A DNA stretch of 6,262 nucleotides from CAZJBS01 sp964544475 (lineage in GTDB: Bacteria > CLD3 > SB21), in NCBI GenBank assembly GCA_964544475.1, contig CAZJBS010000071.1, forward strand, positions 1-6,262. Direction: 5' to 3'. A program made the position numbers and the translations under genes. Position 1 is the first letter of the stretch. Each line of letters opens with the position of its first letter. This document shows positions 1 to 4,844 of the stretch, piece after piece. The notes beneath the pieces are model-generated. The model was not told where the DNA came from. It ran no database searches and saw only the letters and a list, made by a program, of their open reading frames with translations.

Positions 1-2
1 CT

Positions 3-1784
3 GTGCCGCATGTGCTGATCGGATGGGATAGCACGGGAATGGTACGTCAGGCCAATAGCGCCGATTCGTTCAAGGTGTTCAGCATCTATCCGAGTCAGAC
101 TACCCTCGATCACATGAACTACAACAACCGTTTCAGCGCCCCTACCGGTGTCGAAAGCTACGAAATCCGCTATGGGGACTCAAGCTACTATTGGAACGGA
201 TCCACCTTGGCCCCAGACAAATTGCCATTTGCCGTCTATGCGGTCGGCCCGCGATCTTCCTTCAGCCGGGACACCAGCGTATCCCATCGCTTGTGCATCC
301 GACGCCAGTCGCCAGGTTATTATGTCTTCTACTCAGACATGGCCCTGCCGTGGGACAGCACGTATTGGGAGATGGGCGCTCGTTCTACCATTCCCTTTTC
401 TATCTCTGCAGCATCGATCCGATATTGGCGAACCGGCAAGGCCTCCATACCTTACACGCAGACCACGTGGACTCAGGCCACGGACAGCCTTAACCCACCG
501 TCCGGTACGGTCCTTCGACTGGTGGCCGCTACATCGGATTCGATACCTCCCATTCTTGCGGCCAATGACCTTTATGAATTTCTTTCACCTGTGGATACAT
601 TCCGCATACCCGTGTATTCTTACATCCCGACCGCATTGAATATCATCCGGGCTCCGGCAGGCTTCACGATTGACCCTGACGGACTGATGCACTGGTATTA
701 TTCATTATCTCAAAGAGGGGTCACTTATACCGTGGTCTTGCGCGCGGACAACCCCATGGGTTCGACGCATCGTACTTTTGCTGTTCGGGCCGGCTATGAT
801 TCGCTTCAGGCTGTCGTGCATCTCACGGCTTATGGCAACCATCTTGACTTCTATACCTTAAACAACGGCAAAATTGCGGCCCAGTCATACGGAATATCGC
901 GGTTTGCCGGCCTTCGTTTTCTCAGCCCACAAGCAGACCTGATTTATACCGGTGGCTTTTGCATTGGAACAAAGAAACGGGGAAGTCTGACCGATACCGT
1001 CACTGTATCAATTGCCGAATACTATTCGGAATTCCAGCCAGGACGAATTATCTCTGGAGGAGATCTTGGAACGATGGTAACTGAGGACCCGGAGAACCCG
1101 CAGTCCGGAGTATATGTGTTGCCGGAACACCACGCCTCATGGCCAGTGGAGGCTCCACGGGATTCATTCGCCAAGCCTTTGAAACTGTCTTTATTGGATA
1201 CGTGGACTGTATTTAACGACATGGGCGACCACGTCCGATGGGACAAGGACGCTCCATATCTTGGATTGGAGATTCAAAGACAAACATTCATGTTCCAGGC
1301 CTATCCTTGGAACAACGCTGTTCTCGTCCGGATGCGGATCATTAACAAGAGCGATCGTGAATATGATTCGACGTATGTGGGTTTGTGGCAGGATCCGGAC
1401 GCGGGATTCAGTGAGGTCGACCTTTCGTCCGTCGATAGTGCGTCATCATTGTTATGCACGTACAACGCTCCGGGTTATGGCGACCCGTATCCGGTATCCA
1501 TTGGCACTGTTTTGTTGCAGGGGCCCTTGATTGATGGGATGCCATCGGACACGGCCAAGCTTCTGAACATCAGCCCGGCTGGATTTGTAAGCGATTGTCT
1601 GGTCGGCAAGCGAATGATCATGGCGACTTCCGCTTTCTGTTACTTCAACAGCGTATGCGATGAGAATCATGATTTGACAGGTACTACACTATGGTTGGTT
1701 TGGACTGTCGGGGTTATCCAAAACCGGAAGGTCCATTTGATGTATTCTACGGACACTATCCTCATGGCCAACGCACTCTCATGA
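3..1784 (+). CDS. Gene A, main part: secreted T9SS-type paralog, 5'-truncated by window, frameshifted near its 3' end
   Basis: This is the larger piece of a broken paralog of gene B. The GTG at 3 is an internal Val codon, not a start: it aligns with residue 42 of B, so about 40 codons including the signal peptide lie left of the window. The first 162 residues match gene C at about 89% (my count) and contain SAPTG, SYEIRYGDSS and RYWRTGKASIPYT. A putative Ig-like (He_PIG/cadherin-like) segment follows at about nt 605-796, with a DPDGLMHW strand and ending in RAGY. Then come TWTVFNDMG, GLEIQRQTFMF, INKSDREYDSTY and an acidic DPDAG turn, the conserved central module of this T9SS protein type. 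Homology to B stops at about nt 1675; the codons from there to 1784 are out-of-frame read-through. I infer an exported envelope or extracellular protein of unknown ligand, inactive unless the shift is a sequencing error. Confidence 0.85.
   Translation: MPHVLIGWDSTGMVRQANSADSFKVFSIYPSQTTLDHMNYNNRFSAPTGVESYEIRYGDSSYYWNGSTLAPDKLPFAVYAVGPRSSFSRDTSVSHRLCIRRQSPGYYVFYSDMALPWDSTYWEMGARSTIPFSISAASIRYWRTGKASIPYTQTTWTQATDSLNPPSGTVLRLVAATSDSIPPILAANDLYEFLSPVDTFRIPVYSYIPTALNIIRAPAGFTIDPDGLMHWYYSLSQRGVTYTVVLRADNPMGSTHRTFAVRAGYDSLQAVVHLTAYGNHLDFYTLNNGKIAAQSYGISRFAGLRFLSPQADLIYTGGFCIGTKKRGSLTDTVTVSIAEYYSEFQPGRIISGGDLGTMVTEDPENPQSGVYVLPEHHASWPVEAPRDSFAKPLKLSLLDTWTVFNDMGDHVRWDKDAPYLGLEIQRQTFMFQAYPWNNAVLVRMRIINKSDREYDSTYVGLWQDPDAGFSEVDLSSVDSASSLLCTYNAPGYGDPYPVSIGTVLLQGPLIDGMPSDTAKLLNISPAGFVSDCLVGKRMIMATSAFCYFNSVCDENHDLTGTTLWLVWTVGVIQNRKVHLMYSTDTILMANALS
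177..267 (+). repeat. 91-bp perfect identity between gene A and gene C (5142-5232)
   Basis: Bases 177-267 are identical to 5142-5232 at the constant A-to-C offset of 4965. They code for DSSYYWNGSTLAPDKL and the following PFAVYAVGPRSSFS. The flanks contain synonymous differences (for example AGC TAC versus AGT TAT), and gene B differs clearly here (HYWDNSTLASDKL). This marks a stretch recently copied or shared between A and C but not B. Confidence 0.9.
1673..1678 (+). other. Frameshift site in gene A (apparent 1-base deletion)
   Basis: Aligned to gene B, residues N-D-F-F-R-W-S-V-M-Q-G correspond to H-D-(TT?)-D-R-Y-Y-T-M-V-G in A. The match needs one extra base after the TTT at 1673-1675. Upstream the reading frame starts codons at positions such as 1671; downstream homology continues with GAC at 1676. 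Both frames are open between 1673 and 1784, so the point is set by homology rather than by stops. No classic X-XXY-YYZ slippery heptamer is visible, so a mutation or a base lost in sequencing is more likely than programmed frameshifting. Confidence 0.75.
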
Positions 1785-2254
1785 GTTCCGGCCCGTTCAC
1801 ATTCGCTGCGGGAGACACCCAGACGATTTGGTATGCCTACGTCGGGGCTTTGGGCGCGAATGACTCGGCCGCCGTCGATACGCTGAAACACTACGCCACG
1901 CTGATGCACCAGCAGTTCCAGGGCGACATGAACGACATCGTGATTCGAGATTCGACGTCATCAGATCTGCCGGCGTATCATTTTCGGCTCAACCAGAACT
2001 ACCCCAATCCCTTTAATCCGTCGACGACGATCCGGTACAACCTGCCAAAGGAGTCGCGGGTGTCGCTCAAAATCTACAACGTGCTCGGTCAGGAAGTGCG
2101 CACACTGGTCAACCGACGCGAAGGTTCAGGCGAACATTTCGTCGTCTGGGATGGCCGGAACCATTTACGTCATGCGGTGTCATCGGGTGTTTACCTGTAC
2201 CGGCTCGAAGTGGATGGGAAGGCGAGGGTGAGGAAGATGATGTTGATTAGATGA
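1691..2254 (+). CDS. Gene A, detached C-terminal part: T9SS sorting domain after the frameshift
   Basis: This is the rest of gene A in the next frame. It is open from 1673, and homology to B begins at the Arg codon 1679-1681, before the ATG at 1691. That ATG has no Shine-Dalgarno and aligns with an internal Met of B, so it is probably not a real start. The piece carries SSGPFTFAAGDTQ, a conserved block of this protein type, then DTLKHYATLMHQQFQGDM, and the C-terminal sorting domain: NYPNPFNP (nt 1997-2020), YNVLGQEVRTLVN, VVWDGRN, SSGVYLYRLEVDGK and KMMLIR at the end. This domain is known in Bacteroidota and relatives to direct Sec-exported proteins through the type IX system. Joined to the upstream part, the gene would be about 790 codons, close to the 797 of B. 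Without the upstream part it lacks a signal peptide and would not be exported. Confidence 0.8.
   Translation: MVGLDCRGYPKPEGPFDVFYGHYPHGQRTLMSSGPFTFAAGDTQTIWYAYVGALGANDSAAVDTLKHYATLMHQQFQGDMNDIVIRDSTSSDLPAYHFRLNQNYPNPFNPSTTIRYNLPKESRVSLKIYNVLGQEVRTLVNRREGSGEHFVVWDGRNHLRHAVSSGVYLYRLEVDGKARVRKMMLIR
2073..2112 (+). repeat. 40-bp perfect identity in the sorting domain of A and B (4565-4604)
   Basis: The bases coding for YNVLGQEVRTLVN are identical in A (2073-2112) and B (4565-4604), while the codons on both sides differ. The peptide is among the most conserved parts of the C-terminal domain, but identity at third positions too suggests local sequence exchange as well as protein-level constraint. 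Confidence 0.85.
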
Positions 2255-2315
2255 ATTGAGAATTGAGAATGGAGAATTACGAATTATGAATTACGAATTA
2301 CGAATTACGAAATGG
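2253..2315 (+). repeat. Heptanucleotide tandem array GAATTAC-type, copy 1
   Basis: From 2253 the sequence falls into consecutive 7-mers: GAATTGA twice, GAATGGA, GAATTAC, GAATTAT, then GAATTAC three times, followed by a degenerate GAAATGG. That gives eight recognisable units (2253-2308) plus one decayed unit (2309-2315). The first unit begins with the GA of gene A's TGA stop codon. The array is AT-rich and fills most of the spacer between A and B. It resembles the short tandemly repeated heptamers known from some bacterial genomes; no function can be read from it. Confidence 0.9.
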
Positions 2316-2342
2316 GGATTCTCTGTTTGTTGAACGAAACGC

Positions 2343-2350
2343 GGGAGGAG
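2343..2350 (+). promoter_or_regulatory. Shine-Dalgarno sequence of gene B
   Basis: GGGAGGAG lies just before the ATG at 2353. The GGAGG core leaves 4 bases to the start codon, which is rather close. It fixes the start of gene B, and the following codons code for a signal peptide. The same sequence and spacing recur in front of gene C. Confidence 0.85.
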
Positions 2351-2352
2351 TT

Positions 2353-4746
2353 ATGAAGAACTTGATACTGGTAATGGTCGCTTTGAGCGTGGCGGCTTTC
2401 CCGGTCGTGGGACAGATACCGCCAAACAATCTCGGTCAGATCGTGGAGGTGGCGACGCCGGCGGGGATATTGCCTGTGCCGCATCTGCTGATCGGGTGGG
2501 ACAGTTCGGGGTTCGTGCGTCAGGCGAGCGCCGAAGATTCCTTCAAAGTCTTCGGGTGGTATCCCAATGCCACGTGTCTGAACCGGCCGGCCGATCCGCC
2601 TTTGGTACCCCTGAATTTCCATGAGCGATTCAGCGCCCCGTCCGGAAACGAGAGCTATGAGATCCGGTACGGCGACTCCAGTCACTATTGGGATAATTCC
2701 ACGCTGGCCTCCGACAAACTTCCCTTTGCCGTCTATAGCGTAGGGTCCCGCTCAGCCCGAAGTCAAGATACGTCGGTGGCGGTGCGTCTTTGCATACAAA
2801 AGGTCACTCCATCCGGTTATTACAATGTCTATGGGGACATGGCATTGCCGGCCGACAGCACATACTGGGATCTGGCCACGCGACAGATCATCCCGTTTCC
2901 GTCGGTCATCAACCGGCTTTGGCGCTATTGGCGAACCGGCAAAGCCTCCATTCCTTACACCCAATCGACATGGAATGAATGGGATGACGCCCACATGCCT
3001 TCGCCCGGCACCGTCCTCCGCCTTGTGGCGCAATCCGCCGATTCGATCGCACCTGTCATCTCCGCCCCTGACAGCGTGTTCTTTGTAAACCGGTCGGCTT
3101 CCTACGACATTCATGTGTACTCCTTCGAACCGACCGTCCTTTCTCTGGCGAGTGCGCCCGAGCATATGACCATGACCCAGGATGGCGTGGTCCAATGGCC
3201 TTTCACAGCGTCACAAGCCGGCCATCGTTATGAAGTCGTCGTAACGGCCGAGAATTCACTGGGAAGTGTTTTCAACACCTTCCACGCCATCGCCGGATAC
3301 GCTTGTGACACTGCGGTGGATAGCGTCGCCCTGCTGCAGGAGAATGACTTCATGTTCTATACGGGCAATGACGGGACTATTGCACGCCATCCGCTGGGGA
3401 CGGCGGGTATGCTGTTTCACAATTGGGATTTGATCTTTGCCGGCGGCTTCTGGGTGGGAGCCCGCAAGCCCGGCGTGACCGGCGATACGGTGACCGTTTC
3501 CCAGGTCGAATTCGAATCGGACTTCCAGCCGGGACGCATACTCAACCGCGGGCCGCTGGACTCCCTGATGACGCAAAATCCCGATGATCCCGCCAACGGA
3601 GTGTATATTCTGCCGGACCATGAGGAATGCTGGCCGGCTGAGGCGCCGTATGCCGGAAACGACCCATTGAAACTCTCGCTTCGGGACACGTGGACGGTAT
3701 TCAATGATATGGGGGCCCACAATGCGCCAGAGCCCGGCGGCGAAGCCCCGAAGCTGGGCCTGGAAGTCCAGCGTCAGACTTTCATGTTTGCCCAGTACCC
3801 GTGGAACAACGCCGTGCTGGTCCGGATGCGGATCATCAACAAGAGCGACCGTACCTACGATTCGACATATTTCGCTTTGTGGACGGATGCGGATGTAGGT
3901 TATTGGAGCAACAATGACCTGTGTTTTGTGGACTCATCGCTTGGACTGCTGTGCACGTACAGTATTGAAAGCGATCAGGCCAATCTCGCACAAGGAACCC
4001 TGCTTCTTCAGGGGCCTGTCGGCCAGGCGGGCCTGCAGGACACAGCGAGGCTGCTCGGAATCGGTCCTTCCGGCTTTGTCACGACGGAATTGCCCGGGCA
4101 CAAGGTAAGGGTGGCCGGTTCTGCACTGGCGGGCCTGAAGCAATGCTACAGTATGAATGATTTCTTCCGATGGTCCGTCATGCAAGGCAGCGACTGTTCC
4201 GGCCATACGAAGCCTGGGGGCCCATTTGACCTCATCGCTGGCCACAACGCGATCGATCAATACAATCTGCTCTCCTCCGGTCCGTTCACTTTCACGGCCG
4301 GCGATACGCAGGACATCTGGTATGCCTATGTGGGAGCGCTCGCCAATTCGGATAGCGATGCGGTCGATACGCTCAAACACTACGCCATGCTCATGCACCA
4401 GCAGTTCCAGGGCGACATGAACGACATCGTCGTCGGTATCGGCGATCGCACGGCCAATACGGTCGTGCGTGACTTCCACTTGTACGCCAACTACCCCAAC
4501 CCCTTCAACCCAACCACCACGATCAGATACGTTCTGCCGAAACATGCGAAGGTATCTTTGAAAGTCTACAACGTGCTCGGTCAGGAAGTGCGCACACTGG
4601 TCAATGCCCGGGAAGGATTCGGGGAACATACGGTGGTATGGGACGGAAGGAACCAACTCGGCCGGCCGGTGTCGTCGGGAGTGTATTTGTACCGGCTCGA
4701 AGTGGATGGGAAGGCGAGGGTGAGGAAGATGATGTTGATTAGATGA
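2353..4746 (+). CDS. Gene B: complete secreted protein with T9SS type A C-terminal sorting domain (797 aa)
   Basis: This is the one intact member of the array. The start is set by GGGAGGAG and a Sec signal peptide: MKN, a hydrophobic core LILVMVALSVAAF, and likely cleavage after G20 before QIPP. An aromatic-rich N-terminal region follows (about 40-235), with SYEIRYGDSS and RYWRTGKASIPYT (191-203). About 240-316 looks like a putative Ig/cadherin-like fold ending in IAGY. The central module holds TWTVFNDMG (from 446), GLEVQRQTFMF (from 469), INKSDRTYDSTY (from 495) and an acidic DADVG turn (512-516). SSGPFTFTAGDTQ (from 641) comes next, then the sorting domain from about 705: NYPNPFNP (713-720), YNVLGQEVRTLVN, and KMMLIR at the end. 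The family is known for export by Sec and then type IX secretion to the surface or medium. No catalytic motif is seen, so an adhesin or structural role is only a guess. Confidence 0.93.
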   Translation: MKNLILVMVALSVAAFPVVGQIPPNNLGQIVEVATPAGILPVPHLLIGWDSSGFVRQASAEDSFKVFGWYPNATCLNRPADPPLVPLNFHERFSAPSGNESYEIRYGDSSHYWDNSTLASDKLPFAVYSVGSRSARSQDTSVAVRLCIQKVTPSGYYNVYGDMALPADSTYWDLATRQIIPFPSVINRLWRYWRTGKASIPYTQSTWNEWDDAHMPSPGTVLRLVAQSADSIAPVISAPDSVFFVNRSASYDIHVYSFEPTVLSLASAPEHMTMTQDGVVQWPFTASQAGHRYEVVVTAENSLGSVFNTFHAIAGYACDTAVDSVALLQENDFMFYTGNDGTIARHPLGTAGMLFHNWDLIFAGGFWVGARKPGVTGDTVTVSQVEFESDFQPGRILNRGPLDSLMTQNPDDPANGVYILPDHEECWPAEAPYAGNDPLKLSLRDTWTVFNDMGAHNAPEPGGEAPKLGLEVQRQTFMFAQYPWNNAVLVRMRIINKSDRTYDSTYFALWTDADVGYWSNNDLCFVDSSLGLLCTYSIESDQANLAQGTLLLQGPVGQAGLQDTARLLGIGPSGFVTTELPGHKVRVAGSALAGLKQCYSMNDFFRWSVMQGSDCSGHTKPGGPFDLIAGHNAIDQYNLLSSGPFTFTAGDTQDIWYAYVGALANSDSDAVDTLKHYAMLMHQQFQGDMNDIVVGIGDRTANTVVRDFHLYANYPNPFNPTTTIRYVLPKHAKVSLKVYNVLGQEVRTLVNAREGFGEHTVVWDGRNQLGRPVSSGVYLYRLEVDGKARVRKMMLIR
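2425..2484 (+). repeat. 60-bp perfect repeat in the mature N-terminus of B, shared with C (4917-4976)
   Basis: These 60 bases are identical in gene C at 4917-4976 and code for NNLGQIVEVATPAGILPVPH, the start of the mature protein. They are separated from the 200-bp repeat by a short divergent patch (2396-2424). The last bases also match the first bases of the window in gene A. Confidence 0.93.
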
Positions 4747-4807
4747 ATTGAGAATTGAGAATGGAGAATTACGAATTATGAATTACGAATTACGAATTAC
4801 GAAATGG
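4745..4807 (+). repeat. Heptanucleotide tandem array GAATTAC-type, copy 2
   Basis: The same run of eight GAATTNN-type heptamers (4745-4800) plus a decayed ninth occurs as in the A/B spacer, again starting inside the TGA stop, here of gene B. Unit number and even the variant units are unchanged between the copies, so the array was copied as part of the larger repeat and has not since changed length by slippage. Confidence 0.9.
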
Positions 4808-4834
4808 GGATTCTCTGTTTGTTGAACGAAACGC

Positions 4835-4842
4835 GGGAGGAG
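4835..4842 (+). promoter_or_regulatory. Shine-Dalgarno sequence of gene C
   Basis: GGGAGGAG with the GGAGG core 4 bases before the ATG at 4845, identical to the site of gene B. It decides the start of gene C, which runs off the window and so has no visible stop. Confidence 0.85.
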
Positions 4843-4844
4843 TT

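Larger units (their letters stand above)
2196..2395 (+). repeat. 200-bp perfect direct repeat, copy 1 (A/B junction)
   Basis: This stretch is identical, base for base by my reading, to 4688-4887. It covers the last 19 codons of gene A (from within the Leu of VYLYRLEV) with the stop, the whole 98-bp spacer, the ribosome binding site and the first 14 codons of gene B. Both edges are sharp: just upstream the two copies differ at synonymous sites (TAC CTG versus TAT TTG), and just downstream they differ at 10 of 29 bases. Perfect identity in non-coding spacer as well as in codons implies recent duplication or conversion rather than protein-level selection. Confidence 0.97.
2353..4844 (+). repeat. 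Tandem duplication unit of 2492 bp (gene B plus spacer)
   Basis: The start codons of B and C are exactly 2492 bp apart, and the 200-bp junction repeats lie at the same offset. Gene A would start about 120 bp left of the window, giving a unit of about 2473 bp. The difference comes from small in-frame indels inside the genes; for example, B has extra residues around NRPADPPLVPLN compared with A and C. The units are diverged paralogs joined by identical junctions, not identical copies throughout. Confidence 0.85.

Noticed and set aside
3..5. GTG at position 3 as the start codon of gene A
   Set aside because: The preceding bases match the interior of genes B and C (before VPH at residue 42), so the gene begins about 120 bp left of the window.
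1674..1680. Programmed -1 frameshift in gene A
   Set aside because: No slippery heptamer or downstream hairpin is evident, and gene B makes the same protein without any shift. A mutation or sequencing error explains it more simply.
2263..2290. Possible sigma70-like promoter in the spacer: TTGAGA (2263-2268) and TATGAA (2285-2290), 16 bp apart
   Set aside because: The match comes from the heptamer repeat itself, the -10 match is only 4 of 6, and Bacteroidota-type promoters follow another consensus. Not strong enough to list as a feature.
2325..2340. Small inverted repeat GTTT...AAAC just before the ribosome binding site
   Set aside because: Only four outer base pairs form, followed by mismatches, and no T-run follows. 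It is neither a terminator nor a convincing regulatory hairpin.
3934..4656. 240-codon open frame on the minus strand inside gene B
   Set aside because: It lies wholly antisense to a conserved region of gene B, has an arginine/valine-rich composition typical of a shadow frame, and no ribosome binding site of note. Gene B's frame is supported by homology to A.
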